A stretch of 64,000 nucleotides of DNA from Chryseobacterium scophthalmum. GTDB lineage: Bacteria > Bacteroidota > Bacteroidia > Flavobacteriales > Weeksellaceae. Positions 33,031-43,303 of this stretch are shown piece after piece. Positions within the stretch are counted from its first letter, which is position 1; every line of letters begins with the position of its first letter. The stretch lies in NCBI RefSeq assembly GCF_900143185.1, contig NZ_FSRQ01000003.1, forward strand, positions 124,001 through 188,000. Reading direction: 5' to 3'. Both the position numbers and the translations under genes were made by a program. Under the pieces are notes generated by a model. The model was not told the origin of the DNA. It made no database searches and saw nothing but the letters and a program-made list of their open reading frames with translations.

Positions 33031-35277
33031 TTAAAATTTATAGTATAAACCTACTCTTACTCCAAACGGATTTCCCGGTGTATAGGTAAGATCTGTGATA
33101 GATTCTGTTTCACCTTTCAGCTGGGTTTCTGTAGCAAACTGCGCTTCATTCCATTTTACATTGAAGAGATTATTAACCTGAATATTGGCTCCCCATTTTT
33201 GGCGATTGTAAGAAAGCATCAAATCATTCACAAAATAAGCTTTTGTTCGGATACTATTGTCTTCAACGGCAGGTCGTTCTCCCAAATAACGGTATTGCAA
33301 ACCAAGCGAAAAACCGTGCATAAAATCCCAGTTTACAGAACCGGTACTTGTTACAACCGGAGCTAACGGAACATAATCCTGACCATTTTCTTCTTCAATA
33401 AATCTTGCATGGGAATAATTAATATCTGCATTTAGGTAAAAATTTTCCAGAGGCTGAAAACGAATTCCCAAATCTGCACCAAAACGTCTTGATTTACCTG
33501 AAGGTTCTACCACGGCTTCATCACCAACATACACAAACTCCTGTTGCAGATACATATACCATAAAGTTGGCGTAATAATTAATGATTTAAAAGGATGCAG
33601 CCTTACTCCAAAATCTCCGCCCAACGAGTAGGGTAGGGTATTATCATTTTTATTGGCTACGACTACGCGAATATCATTAGAATGGAAACCCATTCCGGTT
33701 TTTAAAAACCACATGATGTTATCATTCTGAGCATAAGAAAAATTCAGTTTTGGACTGAGTCTTGTTTCTTCTTTCGATTGTCCGGAAGGCAATTGCTCGA
33801 CATTTAACAAATCATGCAGATTAAAAATAAAATGATCTACCCTCAATGCCGGATTGATGGTGAATTTTCCTGTTTTCCAAACAAGACCTGAAAAAGCATG
33901 AAGGTTGGTTTCGGTTCCCTGAACATCCGCCAGTCGATCCAACAATAAATCTCTGTGATAAACATGATTCAGCTGTAAGGTATTGATATCATCATTCCGA
34001 AATCCTACACCGCTGATCCAATTTAATGAGCTGTTATCAAACAAAAAATTCTTAGTATGTTTTACTTCCATACCATACATATTTCTTCCGTCTGTCTGCT
34101 GAATTTCGTCTCCGTAATCTTTATCTTTCAGATAAAATGTAAAATCTGAATAAAGATTAAAATTATATTTAGAATAAAAAGCCATTGCCTCAATATTCTC
34201 GGAAGGCGAAATGATATGTTTGTAATTCATCTCAACATTGGTTCGTGAAGTTTCTCCGCCTTCTGTCGGGTCGATGCTTTGCCATCTGTCGATAATGCCA
34301 TTATTCACGGTACGTTCCGGAATTTGCCCTGAAGCGTTCCACGAAGAATTAAAATTTGAAAACTGCAGATTAAAATAATCGTTATCTGTGATCCACTGGT
34401 TGTATTTTCCGAAAATATTGATGCGGTTAAAATTTTGTTTCACATCAAAAGCTCCGTCTGTATAATTGTATTCTGCAGCCAGATAAGCACTTTTTCTTTC
34501 TTTTGTATCGTTAAGAATATTAAACATTCCCAATATTCTTTTTGAGTTGAATGAGCCACCTTCAAGCTTGATCATGCTGTTTTGTAAATGATCGTAAGTT
34601 TTAAAATCGACGTAACCGGCGGTATTAAAATCACCACGATCCATATAATAAGCACCTTTTCCGAAGTCGATATTGTTTACCGTTTCCGGAATTACAAAAT
34701 GCAGATCAGAATAACCTTGTCCGTGCGCATGAGATACTACGTTTACAGGCATTCCGTCTACGTTTACACTTACGTCAGTTCCGTGATCGGCATCAAATCC
34801 TCTTAAAAATAATTGTTCGGCTTTTCCGCCTCCTGCATGTTGGGCGATAAATAATCCCGGAACTTTCCTTAATAAATCCTGAGCAGAATTTACCGGAAAT
34901 TTATTAAGATCAACCTTTGTAATCGCAGTTAAAAACGAATGATGATTGATGGAAACTTCAGAAATCTGAAACGGTTTGTGCTGTAGAAAAACAACTTTGT
35001 TTTTATCCTCATCATTGGTAATTGCCCATTTTACCTCATCATATCCTTTGTGAGTGATAACAAGTGTATCTGGAAAAGATTTAATAGTAAATTTTACTGT
35101 TCCGTCTTCTCCGGAATGAGCATGGCTGTTACCGTGATCATATTGCACCAAAACATCTGCAATTGGGAATTTATCATCGGCATCTTTTATTAATAATTTC
35201 TTTTCTGTATCCTGTGCCAAAACTTTAGGGTTAAAGTTTAGAGCAAGAAAAGCAACTATTATTTTAGTGGTTTTCAT
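33031..35277 (-). CDS. TonB-dependent receptor, probably for nickel
   Basis: This is a 748-residue outer-membrane receptor. A signal peptide (MKTTKIIVAFLALNF...VLAQ) precedes a carboxypeptidase-regulatory-like beta domain with a His-rich stretch (YDHGNSHAHSGED), a plug domain (QDLLRKVPGLFIAQHAGGGK; LRGFDADHGTDVSVNVDGM) and a beta-barrel ending in the aromatic residue GVRVGLYYKF. It imports a substrate using energy from TonB-ExbBD. It is the last gene of the urease block, next to a urea channel and a nickel-type permease, so nickel or a nickel chelate is the likely cargo. This is an inference from context and the His-rich motif. Confidence 0.85.
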   Translation of the reverse strand: MKTTKIIVAFLALNFNPKVLAQDTEKKLLIKDADDKFPIADVLVQYDHGNSHAHSGEDGTVKFTIKSFPDTLVITHKGYDEVKWAITNDEDKNKVVFLQHKPFQISEVSINHHSFLTAITKVDLNKFPVNSAQDLLRKVPGLFIAQHAGGGKAEQLFLRGFDADHGTDVSVNVDGMPVNVVSHAHGQGYSDLHFVIPETVNNIDFGKGAYYMDRGDFNTAGYVDFKTYDHLQNSMIKLEGGSFNSKRILGMFNILNDTKERKSAYLAAEYNYTDGAFDVKQNFNRINIFGKYNQWITDNDYFNLQFSNFNSSWNASGQIPERTVNNGIIDRWQSIDPTEGGETSRTNVEMNYKHIISPSENIEAMAFYSKYNFNLYSDFTFYLKDKDYGDEIQQTDGRNMYGMEVKHTKNFLFDNSSLNWISGVGFRNDDINTLQLNHVYHRDLLLDRLADVQGTETNLHAFSGLVWKTGKFTINPALRVDHFIFNLHDLLNVEQLPSGQSKEETRLSPKLNFSYAQNDNIMWFLKTGMGFHSNDIRVVVANKNDNTLPYSLGGDFGVRLHPFKSLIITPTLWYMYLQQEFVYVGDEAVVEPSGKSRRFGADLGIRFQPLENFYLNADINYSHARFIEEENGQDYVPLAPVVTSTGSVNWDFMHGFSLGLQYRYLGERPAVEDNSIRTKAYFVNDLMLSYNRQKWGANIQVNNLFNVKWNEAQFATETQLKGETESITDLTYTPGNPFGVRVGLYYKF

Positions 35278-35315
35278 TATTTAAGATTCTTTTTTATTAT
35301 TAATCTTGATTGAGA

Positions 35316-36269
35316 TTATTTAGACTTTAAGAAATTTTTTAAAGCAGACTTAATTTTTAAATTTTGATTGAATGGTTTAAATTCAGATTTTGTTTTTGCA
35401 AATACTTTTTGAATTAAAAGTGTTACCCAGGTTCCTGCTACAAAAGGGAAAGTAAGTACCCCGCCAACTTCGCTTAGAATATTGTTGTCTACTAAAACAT
35501 CATCGATAACTACGGTAACCGCAACTGCCAAAAGCACCCAAAAACCATCGATTTTTTTGAAGCCCGAAAAAACAATTGCAGAAAGTACGGCATTGAACCC
35601 GAAGAGCCCCAAATGAATCTGATCAATTGGTTCACCATTGAGATGTGCAATATATCCGCCTAAAATAGACGCCACAAATCCGTAAAGAGCCGCAATCGGA
35701 GAGCTTATAAAAACCGCAATGAAAAAGATAATCCCCGAAAGAACTCCACCTTGGAAAATCACTTCACCAAAAGCATTGGTAGAATAAAGAAATTCATCAT
35801 TATTGGTAGGTAATATAGTTTCTGTAATAAATTTTGATGGCGGAATCTCTGTAAAATGATGCAGTAAAAAAATAAAAACCCAGGCGATTAAAATAAAAGG
35901 TAACGTAAAAACCGGAATTTTTCTTTTTATAAAAAAATGCTGAATAATACTTGCTAACGATCCTCCAACTACAACCAAAACCCAAATCAGCAATGTATTT
36001 TTGAATACAAAAGAAAGCGCAACGCCAACAAGAGCAGCACTGAAACCATATAAACCAGAATTGATTTCAGATTTGTCATATTTAAGAAATTGGGCAGTAA
36101 GAGTTCCTGCTGCAGTTGCCATTATGGCAGACAAACCCTGTTCCCAGCTTCCCATAAAAATCCCAATGAGAAACAGAAGACCTGTCCATCGGTTTTCCTG
36201 AAGCATGATCTGCCCGGTTCCTTTCAAAATATTGTCTACAAAAGGTATTTTTTCAAAGAATTTATCCAT
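35316..36269 (-). CDS. Urea transporter (UT family)
   Basis: From ATG 36269 (MDKFFEKIPFVDNILKGTGQ) the protein has 317 residues; an earlier start five codons upstream is also possible. About ten hydrophobic helices in two related halves are visible, including the UT-type segments GQIMLQENRWTGLLFLIGIF and GLFGFNAVLSAIVF, and repeated GLYGFSAALVGVAL-like pieces that line the urea channel. It allows passive urea entry through the inner membrane to feed the urease encoded upstream. Confidence 0.88.
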   Translation of the reverse strand: MDKFFEKIPFVDNILKGTGQIMLQENRWTGLLFLIGIFMGSWEQGLSAIMATAAGTLTAQFLKYDKSEINSGLYGFSAALVGVALSFVFKNTLLIWVLVVVGGSLASIIQHFFIKRKIPVFTLPFILIAWVFIFLLHHFTEIPPSKFITETILPTNNDEFLYSTNAFGEVIFQGGVLSGIIFFIAVFISSPIAALYGFVASILGGYIAHLNGEPIDQIHLGLFGFNAVLSAIVFSGFKKIDGFWVLLAVAVTVVIDDVLVDNNILSEVGGVLTFPFVAGTWVTLLIQKVFAKTKSEFKPFNQNLKIKSALKNFLKSK

Positions 36270-36390
36270 AAGTTTAATTATCAAAGTTTAAAATTGTGAG
36301 GAAAAAGTGACTGATTAATTTGTTTGTGAGTTTTCAGACATTCGAATTGGCTATTGATTTGCAACGCAAAAATTGAAGATTCACCTGCAA

Positions 36391-37092
36391 TCACCATCCC
36401 AAAAAGACCATTCCTATTCCGCAAATGGTAACCACAGCTCCGCTGATGACTCCCATATATCTTTCAATTTTTTCGGTATTGAATAATGTGGAATATCCGT
36501 ATCGTCCTAAAAGAACCATTCCGAGCATGGTGAGCACTGTTGTTATGGTAAAGGAAGTAACCAAAATCAAAATCTCCGACATAGAATGCTTTACTCCCGA
36601 ATAAAAAAGGAGCGGAATAAGCGGTTCACTCGGTCCCATTACAAAAATCATAAAAAGTACAAGCGGGGTTACTTTTATTCTTTTCTGTGGCATTACGATT
36701 TCGCTGTGGCTGTGTTCATAAACGTAAACATCATCTCCCAATACGTCAAAATGTTTGTGAGGCTTGTTTCTAATCGCCTGAATCAACCCGTAAATCAAAT
36801 AAATTCCACCAAAAGTAAGCAAAGCCCATCCTGAAAAATTGCCTCTTAAATCCTGAAACCATGAAATTTTATTCAATTGCCATCCAAGAAAAACTCCGAT
36901 AAACCCTAAAGCTAAAGAACTTAAAACATGTCCGAATCCACAAACAACGGTTAAGATTGATGTTTTGGTGACGCTCCATTTTTTTGATTTTGAAATCACA
37001 ATAAACGGCAGGTAATGATCCGGTCCGGAAGCTGTATGAATAAAACTTATTGAAACTGCACTTAGCAAAAGCGCCCAAACGGTAGTGTCCAT
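36391..37092 (-). CDS. UreH/NicO-like membrane protein of the urease cluster
   Basis: This is a 233-residue protein with six hydrophobic helices. The first carries SISFIHTASGPDHYLPF, a His...Asp-His motif as in NiCoT/NicO metal transporters, and a middle loop is His-rich (NKPHKHFD, YEHSHSE). GPSEPLIPLLFYSG is another family-typical helix. In urease clusters such proteins move nickel across the inner membrane for metallocentre assembly. It starts three bases after the ureD stop, so the two are transcribed together. Confidence 0.75.
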   Translation of the reverse strand: MDTTVWALLLSAVSISFIHTASGPDHYLPFIVISKSKKWSVTKTSILTVVCGFGHVLSSLALGFIGVFLGWQLNKISWFQDLRGNFSGWALLTFGGIYLIYGLIQAIRNKPHKHFDVLGDDVYVYEHSHSEIVMPQKRIKVTPLVLFMIFVMGPSEPLIPLLFYSGVKHSMSEILILVTSFTITTVLTMLGMVLLGRYGYSTLFNTEKIERYMGVISGAVVTICGIGMVFLGW

Positions 37093-37094
37093 TT

Positions 37095-37892
37095 TTAATT
37101 GTTTTTATCTAAATCCCACAAAATCTCCTGAACGTACAGGAAAAAATTAAACATCACTTCACCGCCGTGCCCTAAAGCTCGTACTACAAATCCGTTTTCT
37201 TCCATTGCTGAAATGCCTATTTCCATTTCGTCTTTAAACTGTTCGGAATGATCAATAATGGTTTGTATCAGATGATCTTTTTCAACATTTTCTTTGGTGC
37301 TGTAAAAAATCAAAGTTCCCTGATGTGTATATTGTTCAAGATTTCCGATGGTGTTTATCGGGATCAGATCAGGTTGAATGAGAACATTGTCTTTGATGAT
37401 CAGTTTATTATCATGACAAATTTCCATCAGATTTTGGAAGCGTTTTAGCTTAAAAACTTCTCCGTAATGTTTTCTTCCACAAGTGATAATTTCGCTGATG
37501 ATGATCTGGCTGTTTTTCCCGATATTGATTTTCGCCTTACTTTTGAAATTAGAATCTTCATGCGGAACCACAGGATGCGGAACGTATGCAAAAGATGTTT
37601 CATCCTCCATTACAATATTGATCTCCTGAAGAGCTTCATCCTTCATATTGAAAAGCCTTTGATAAGACTGCGACTGCAGTTGCATTGAAGCACCTTTTTC
37701 CAAACTGATATCCAAATGATAATGATCTCCGTCTAAAATTCCGGGCGAAGAACTCATTATCATCTGATACAGCTTGTTGTCATCTTTACGCTGTCCCACA
37801 GAAACACATCTGAACGGAAGTGAGACATACAGGTCTTTTATATAAGATTTTCCACTTTTGAAGCCTGCGATTATATTTAAATGACTATCCAT
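37095..37892 (-). CDS. ureD: Urease accessory protein UreD
   Basis: This is a 265-residue protein that binds apo-urease together with UreF and UreG during nickel insertion. Family features are GILDGDHYHLDISLEKGASM, the conserved QSYQRLFNM segment and FAYVPHPVVPHEDSNFK. The length is normal. The gene adjoins ureG directly, with one base between the ureG stop and the ureD start region, and is followed by the permease gene. Confidence 0.93.
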   Translation of the reverse strand: MDSHLNIIAGFKSGKSYIKDLYVSLPFRCVSVGQRKDDNKLYQMIMSSSPGILDGDHYHLDISLEKGASMQLQSQSYQRLFNMKDEALQEINIVMEDETSFAYVPHPVVPHEDSNFKSKAKINIGKNSQIIISEIITCGRKHYGEVFKLKRFQNLMEICHDNKLIIKDNVLIQPDLIPINTIGNLEQYTHQGTLIFYSTKENVEKDHLIQTIIDHSEQFKDEMEIGISAMEENGFVVRALGHGGEVMFNFFLYVQEILWDLDKNN

Positions 37893-38531
37893 TTATCTCA
37901 CAAGATTCGGTTCTTCCACATCCTCCAAAAGTGCATATTTCTTGATCCAGCCAATTACTTTTTCAAGACCTTCTTCTGTTTTAAGGTTGGTAAACACAAA
38001 AGGATTTCCGTTTCTCATTCTTCGTGCATCATTTTCCATTACTTCAAGACTGGCTCCAACGTGGGGCGCAAGATCGATTTTGTTGATGATTAATAAATCT
38101 GAACGTGTAATTCCGGGGCCACCTTTTCTTGGAATTTTTTCACCTTCCGCAACGTCAATAATAAAGATCGTAACATCTGCAAGATCCGGACTGAAAGTTG
38201 CCGATAAATTGTCGCCGCCGCTTTCAATCATAATCAATTCTATTTCCGGAAAACGTGCAGCAAGTTCGTCTACTGCTTCCAAATTCATACTTGCATCTTC
38301 ACGAATGGCAGTGTGGGGACAACCTCCCGTTTCTACACCGATAATTCTATCATGAGGAAGAAGACTGTTTTTAGCCATAAATTCTGCATCTTCTTTGGTG
38401 TAAATATCATTTGTAATTACGCCAAGATCATATTTTCCGAACATTTTTCTGCTCAAACGTTCTAATAAAGCTGTTTTTCCTGAACCTACAGGTCCTGCTA
38501 CACCAAGTTTTATATATTTTCTATTTTCCAT
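37893..38531 (-). CDS. ureG: Urease accessory GTPase UreG
   Basis: This is a 212-residue SIMIBI GTPase that supplies energy for nickel delivery to urease. Visible motifs are the P-loop [14 protein letters not shown], the metal-binding [32 protein letters not shown] and the guanine-specificity [11 protein letters not shown]. It is followed by ureD. A gap of 289 bases, holding an interspersed palindromic repeat, separates it from ureF. Confidence 0.97.
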   Translation of the reverse strand: MENRKYIKLGVAGPVGSGKTALLERLSRKMFGKYDLGVITNDIYTKEDAEFMAKNSLLPHDRIIGVETGGCPHTAIREDASMNLEAVDELAARFPEIELIMIESGGDNLSATFSPDLADVTIFIIDVAEGEKIPRKGGPGITRSDLLIINKIDLAPHVGASLEVMENDARRMRNGNPFVFTNLKTEEGLEKVIGWIKKYALLEDVEEPNLVR

Positions 38532-38694
38532 TTTATTTAAATTTTAATTATTGTATTTTTTATTTTTATCTCAAAATTCACATGCTTATTTTTCGCTTGT
38601 AAAAGTGTTTTAATTAAAGGACAGTTTTTTGTCATTCTGACGAAGGCAGAATCTCTTATTTATATTAACTGAGATAATTAACTATTTACACGTA

Positions 38695-38750
38695 AACCAC
38701 CCCGTCAAAAATTCTTTGAATTTTCGCCACCCCTCCAAAGGAGGGGAATT
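38695..38750. repeat. REP-like palindromic repeat, copy A
   Basis: This is a 56-base unit containing AACCACCCCGTCAAAAATTC and CCCCTCCAAAGGAGGGG, the latter a perfect hairpin. An almost identical copy in inverse orientation lies at 60167-60224. It sits in the ureF-ureG gap. The nearby GTCATTCTGACGAAGGCAGA (38628-38650 region) may be a piece of another repeat family. Confidence 0.8.
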
Positions 38751-38820
38751 TTTACATTGTTATTTAATTGACAATGAAATGAATTCACTATCAACAATCA
38801 ACCATTTACCATCAACCAAA

Positions 38821-39519
38821 TCACGACATATAAAGCCTTGAATAAAGTCTTTCGTGCTGCATACATCTTATATCGAAAGCGGTGTTGCAAAGACCAACCA
38901 GATCCCGGTCGATTTCAATGGTTTCTAATGCTACTTTTTCCATAACCGGATAGAGTGAAAACAAAATATCCTGACCATCGAGCTGCCCAAGTGGAACGAG
39001 CTTCACTGCATTGGTAATCATTCCGGCGACCGAAGTGTAATAAAATCCTAAAAGTGCTTCTCGCAAAGGAATTTTCATCAGAGCAGCATACATTCCGAAA
39101 ACGATGCAGTAATGTGAGTTTGCCTTTCGGTTTTGAATTGCCTTTTCATAATCTTCCATTAAAGAAAAACTTTCTCTTCTTTTAAATATTTTGATTAAAC
39201 GCAATCCTAATTTCTGACTTGCCTGACGAATTTCTTTGGGACATTTCAAAGAATTACATTCATTATCAAGATTTAATAATAATTCTAAGTCTCCGTTTTG
39301 TGTGGCTTCATAAGACATTTTTACAAAAGCTCCGTCATTATATTTAAGGTTGTACTTAAGCATATTTTCAACAAATTCTTTTGCAGTTTGTCTGTCGTGA
39401 ACAATTCTTTGCTGTACAAAAGTTTCCAATCCGTTAGAATGGGTGTAACCTCCGATGGGTAAAGTAGGGTCTGAAAGATGCAGTAATCCCGACAAAAAGT
39501 TTAAATTCAAATTATTCAT
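38821..39519 (-). CDS. ureF: Urease accessory protein UreF
   Basis: This is a 232-residue, mostly helical protein that bridges UreD and UreG in the urease activation complex. HLSDPTLPIGGYTHSNGLET is the family signature at the N-terminus, and the C-terminus HERLYSRLYMS is the conserved arginine-rich tail that contacts the partners. It overlaps the ureE stop by eight bases, so the two are translationally coupled. Confidence 0.95.
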   Translation of the reverse strand: MNNLNLNFLSGLLHLSDPTLPIGGYTHSNGLETFVQQRIVHDRQTAKEFVENMLKYNLKYNDGAFVKMSYEATQNGDLELLLNLDNECNSLKCPKEIRQASQKLGLRLIKIFKRRESFSLMEDYEKAIQNRKANSHYCIVFGMYAALMKIPLREALLGFYYTSVAGMITNAVKLVPLGQLDGQDILFSLYPVMEKVALETIEIDRDLVGLCNTAFDIRCMQHERLYSRLYMS

Positions 39520-40021
39520 CTTTTGGAGCTGCCATTTTTAAGATTTTATTAAAAATTGAAGATCCTAAACTTCCATGTCCGTGCGGTTCTACATTAGATT
39601 TTAGAAGATTTAAGAGTTTCACGTGTTTTCTTTCGGGATTAAATCCGCTTGCTTCCAGCCATCTGAACATCGGCATTTCAAAAGGAATTAAAACTTTATC
39701 TTCCTGAATAAAAAGTGGAATATGCTTGTTCCCGATTTCGTAGCAGACTGTTCCCATTTCCAGTAAAGAAACCGGAGACATAATGATGGCTTCCGTTTCC
39801 AAAACATTGATGGCAACTACTTTTTCATCATCTTCAAAAAGGATATCACCTTCTCTCAGACGTTGTCCTTCTCTGAGGAATTTGATGGCGATATCTGTTC
39901 CGCCTCTTGTTTTTTTTCGCTGAATTCTTTTTGTGGTTTCAAACCATTCCAGATCCAGATAATCAACAAGTTTTGTTGTTGGGTTTTGGGCAAGATTGCC
40001 TGTTGTTTCGTTAATAATCAT
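39512..40021 (-). CDS. ureE: Urease accessory protein UreE
   Basis: This is a 169-residue nickel metallochaperone. The N-terminal peptide-binding part contains RGGTDIAIKFLREGQRLREG. The C-terminal part includes YEIGNKHIPLFI, with the metal-binding His at the dimer interface, and EPHGHGSLG instead of a long His tail. It passes Ni to the UreG complex. It overlaps ureF and begins three bases after the outer-membrane protein gene. Confidence 0.93.
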   Translation of the reverse strand: MIINETTGNLAQNPTTKLVDYLDLEWFETTKRIQRKKTRGGTDIAIKFLREGQRLREGDILFEDDEKVVAINVLETEAIIMSPVSLLEMGTVCYEIGNKHIPLFIQEDKVLIPFEMPMFRWLEASGFNPERKHVKLLNLLKSNVEPHGHGSLGSSIFNKILKMAAPKDE

Positions 40022-40023
40022 TT

Positions 40024-40662
40024 TTACTGTGATTTTTTTCTGAAGTCAATGTTCTTAGATACTCCGACTCCAAAGGTTGATCCGTTGATTCCGGCTACAG
40101 AAGTTTTCGTCCAGCCATCTTGTTTTGTTTTGGTCTGTAACATTGAAAGTTCAGCGAACTTAAATTTCAAAGCCCATCCTCCTCCTAAGAATATAGCGAC
40201 TAAAGGATAAGCGCGAAGACGGTATCCGTTAAAATTCTGCATCGATGAGGTGGTTTCAGATATTTGCTGTCCCCAAACGTAATGAGCATCTATCTGTGCA
40301 ATCAGGGCAAAATATTTTCCTAAAGTTACCGAAGGGCTGTACCAAAAACCGGCTTCGTTCTGCTTGTAAACAACATTTTTATTTTCTACATTTTGCGCAT
40401 AGGCATAATTAACTCCGATCACATCGTTGTTGTTGATGAAATATCCAACTCCAACAGGTGCGCTGGAAACAGAGCTGTTGCTGCCCGACGGTGTATTGGT
40501 TTTGGAATAATCTAATGAACCGTAAATCATGAACTGACCTTTTGGACCTTCTTCATCGCTCTTCAGTCTCATTCCACCTAAAAACTGTCCGTTCATTTTC
40601 CCCGAAAACATTAATATTCCGGTAAAAGCGAGGGCAAATGCTGCTTTATTAAAGTTTTTCAT
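40024..40662 (-). CDS. Predicted outer-membrane beta-barrel protein within the urease operon
   Basis: This is a 212-residue protein with a signal peptide (MKNFNKAAFALAFTGILMFS). The rest alternates polar and aromatic residues, as in small eight-stranded porin-like barrels (FMIYGSLDYSKTNTPSG; VGYFINNNDVIGVNYAYAQN; GFWYSPSVTLGKYFALIAQ). It resembles general Bacteroidetes outer-membrane proteins and is not a known urease subunit. Its location between ureC and ureE, two bases from ureE, suggests a role in substrate or nickel passage, but this is a guess. Confidence 0.7.
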   Translation of the reverse strand: MKNFNKAAFALAFTGILMFSGKMNGQFLGGMRLKSDEEGPKGQFMIYGSLDYSKTNTPSGSNSSVSSAPVGVGYFINNNDVIGVNYAYAQNVENKNVVYKQNEAGFWYSPSVTLGKYFALIAQIDAHYVWGQQISETTSSMQNFNGYRLRAYPLVAIFLGGGWALKFKFAELSMLQTKTKQDGWTKTSVAGINGSTFGVGVSKNIDFRKKSQ

Positions 40663-40705
40663 TGTTAAACTTAAATCTGTTATTATTTAAAATTATTCTT
40701 TGAAG

Positions 40706-40738
40706 AAACCTTATAGATTGTGAAAACCTATAAGGTTT
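40706..40738. repeat. Hairpin AAACCTTATAG/CTATAAGGTTT between ureC and the OMP gene
   Basis: A perfect 11-bp stem (40706-40716 with 40728-40738) has an 11-base loop and no T-run on the minus strand. It is more likely an mRNA-stabilising or repeat hairpin than a terminator. Confidence 0.5.
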
Positions 40739-40747
40739 GCTTTGTTT

Positions 40748-42469
40748 TTAGAATAAATAATACAACTGTGTTAACGGCAGTTTTTCTGCAGGCTCGCAAG
40801 TGATATATTCACCATCTACTGTTACTTTGTAGTTTTCAGGATTCACTTCGATTAATGGAGTTTTATCGTTGTGAATAAGGTCTTTTTTAGAAATGTTTCT
40901 ACAGTTTTTTACAGGAAGAATCATTTTTTCCAGATTGTATTCTGCAATGGTTCCATTGTCGATAGAAATCTGAGAAACAAAATTGGCGCAGGTCTTGAAT
41001 TTTGCTTTTCCGTGTGCACCAAACATATTTCTGTAAATAACCGGTTGCGGTGTTGGGATAGAAGCATTAGGATCACCCATTTTAGCGGCAATTACAAATC
41101 CGCCTTTTACAACCATTTCTGGTTTTACACCAAATAATGCAGGTTTCCAGATGACTAAATCGGCTATTTTCCCTTTTTCCACAGAACCTACATATTCTGA
41201 AATTCCGTGTGCTATTGCAGGATTGATCGTATATTTTGCGATATATCTTTTTGTACGGTAATTGTCGTTTCCTGCTCCTTCATCTTCATTCAGACTACCT
41301 CTCTGGTCTTTCATTTTGCTGGCGGTTTGCCATGTTCTGGTAATTACTTCACCCACTCTTCCCATCGCCTGAGAATCTGAACTCATAATACTGAAAACAC
41401 CCATATCGTGAAGAATGTCTTCTGCTGCAATCGTTTCGGGACGAATTCTGGAATCTGCAAAAGCTACATCTTCCGGAATATCTTTGCTTAAATGGTGACA
41501 AACCATCAACATATCCAAATGTTCGTCGATTGTATTTATCGTGTAAGGACGGGTAGGGTTTGTAGAAGCCGGAAGAACGTTTGGGTACATAGCTGCTTTG
41601 ATGATATCGGGAGCGTGACCACCACCTGCACCTTCTGTGTGGAATGTGTGAATTACTCTTCCTTTAATAGCTTCCATTGTATCTTCTAAAAATCCTGCTT
41701 CATTTAAAGTATCGGTATGAATGGCTACTTGAACGTCATATTTATCGGCAACTTTCAAAGATGCATCGATTGTTGCAGGTGTCGCTCCCCAATCTTCGTG
41801 AATTTTTACACCCAATGCTCCGGCTTCCACCTGTTCTTCAATAGGTTCTTCGGCTGCACAATTTCCTTTTCCGAAAAAGCCTAGATTCATAGGATATTCT
41901 TCTGCTGCTTCCAACATTTTACGAATGTTGAATTTTCCTGGAGTAACGGTTGTAGCATTTGTTCCGTCGTTGGGCCCGGTTCCGCCGCCAATCATGGTTG
42001 TAATACCGCTGTATAGAGCTGTTTCAATTTGTTGCGGACAAATGAAGTGTATGTGTGTATCGATTCCACCTGCGGTTACAATATATCCTTTTCCTCCGTG
42101 TACTTCTGTAGAAGCTCCGATAATCATATTGGGGGAAACTCCATCCATTGTGTCAGGATTTCCTGCTTTTCCTATACCTATGATTTTTCCGTCTTTGATT
42201 CCTATATCTGCCTTTATAATTCCCCAATGATCAATGATAATGGCACCTGTAATGCAAAGATCTAAAACTCCTTCATCTCTTTTTGAAGTAACGTTTTGAC
42301 CCATTCCGTCACGGACAGTTTTACCACCACCAAAAACGGCTTCGTCGCCATAATGTGTAAAATCTTTTTCGATTTCGATAATAATTTCGGTATCGCCCAA
42401 CCGGATTTTGTCGCCCGTGGTAGGACCTAATATATTGGTATATTGTTTTCTATCTACATGTAAGCTCAT
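40748..42469 (-). CDS. ureC: Urease alpha subunit UreC
   Basis: This is the 573-residue catalytic subunit, which hydrolyses urea to ammonia and carbamate at a dinickel site. Landmarks are the His pair [12 protein letters not shown], the carbamylated Lys in [22 protein letters not shown], the flap [13 protein letters not shown] with the mobile-flap His, and the Asp in [12 protein letters not shown]. All ligands are present. It overlaps ureB by 20 bases and follows ureA and ureB, which here are separate proteins as in most bacteria. Confidence 0.98.
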   Translation of the reverse strand: MSLHVDRKQYTNILGPTTGDKIRLGDTEIIIEIEKDFTHYGDEAVFGGGKTVRDGMGQNVTSKRDEGVLDLCITGAIIIDHWGIIKADIGIKDGKIIGIGKAGNPDTMDGVSPNMIIGASTEVHGGKGYIVTAGGIDTHIHFICPQQIETALYSGITTMIGGGTGPNDGTNATTVTPGKFNIRKMLEAAEEYPMNLGFFGKGNCAAEEPIEEQVEAGALGVKIHEDWGATPATIDASLKVADKYDVQVAIHTDTLNEAGFLEDTMEAIKGRVIHTFHTEGAGGGHAPDIIKAAMYPNVLPASTNPTRPYTINTIDEHLDMLMVCHHLSKDIPEDVAFADSRIRPETIAAEDILHDMGVFSIMSSDSQAMGRVGEVITRTWQTASKMKDQRGSLNEDEGAGNDNYRTKRYIAKYTINPAIAHGISEYVGSVEKGKIADLVIWKPALFGVKPEMVVKGGFVIAAKMGDPNASIPTPQPVIYRNMFGAHGKAKFKTCANFVSQISIDNGTIAEYNLEKMILPVKNCRNISKKDLIHNDKTPLIEVNPENYKVTVDGEYITCEPAEKLPLTQLYYLF

Positions 42470-42839
42470 AACTATTGGTTTTAAAGTTTAATTTTCCTGC
42501 TTTTGCAAGGCTGATTTCTTTTTGCTCTTCTGAAGTCACGGAAGCATCTACAAGATTATTAAAACCCCTTGCGATTTTATTTCCTCCGATTTCTACCAAT
42601 TCCACTTCTTTTTCTTCGCCCGGCTCAAAACGTACGGCGGTGCTTGCTACTATATTGAGTCTTTTTCCGAATGCTTTTTCACGTTCGAAGCTCATCGCTT
42701 TATTAACTTCAAAAAAATGAAAATGAGAACCCACCTGAATGGGTCTGTCTCCTGTATTTGTAACTTTTATTTTTACGGTTTCTCTGCCTTCATTGCAGAT
42801 AATTATGCCGTTTTTTACAAAGATTTCTCCTGGTATCAT
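42450..42839 (-). CDS. ureB: Urease beta subunit UreB
   Basis: This 129-residue structural subunit starts [20 protein letters not shown] and has the family signature [15 protein letters not shown]. The C-terminal 25 residues exceed the usual core by a little and end in NSYELTCR. It lies 12 bases after ureA and overlaps ureC by 20, so the three subunits are made from one message. Confidence 0.96.
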   Translation of the reverse strand: MIPGEIFVKNGIIICNEGRETVKIKVTNTGDRPIQVGSHFHFFEVNKAMSFEREKAFGKRLNIVASTAVRFEPGEEKEVELVEIGGNKIARGFNNLVDASVTSEEQKEISLAKAGKLNFKTNSYELTCR

Positions 42840-42851
42840 AATAATTTTGTT

Positions 42852-43154
42852 TTAACGGATTGGGTTGTGTACGGTTACGAGCTTAGTTCCATCAGGAAAA
42901 GTTGCTTCGATTTGAACATCATGAATCATGTCTGCAACTCCGGGCATTACGTCATCTGTGGTTAGGAGATTTGCACCTTCCTGCATGAGTGTTGCTACTT
43001 TTTTTCCGTCTCTTGCACCTTCTAGAAGGAAGTGACTGATTAATGCAACAGATTCTGGATAATTGAGTTTCAAGCCTCTTTCCTTTCTTTTAAGGGCAAG
43101 CTCTCCTGCTAGGAAAAGCATGAGCTTTTCCGTTTCTCTTGGTGTTAAATGCAT
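42852..43154 (-). CDS. ureA: Urease gamma subunit UreA
   Basis: This 100-residue subunit begins [20 protein letters not shown], contains [20 protein letters not shown] and ends with VTVHNPIR, all typical. It is the first gene of the urease operon, so the operon promoter should lie in 43155-43300. Confidence 0.97.
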   Translation of the reverse strand: MHLTPRETEKLMLFLAGELALKRKERGLKLNYPESVALISHFLLEGARDGKKVATLMQEGANLLTTDDVMPGVADMIHDVQIEATFPDGTKLVTVHNPIR

Positions 43155-43303
43155 AATGTTATTTTTTTAAATTGAACATGACTTCTTTATCTGCCTTATT
43201 CTTTAAAAGGCAAACAGAAGTATTTGAAAATTGAATAAATGATAGACTCCGTTAATCTGTATTTAGGATACAGATCATCGAGTATATAAGATGTGAAAAT
43301 GAT

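Noticed and set aside
42029..42265. Forward-strand ORFs inside ureC
   Set aside because: They are antisense shadows of a strongly conserved gene.
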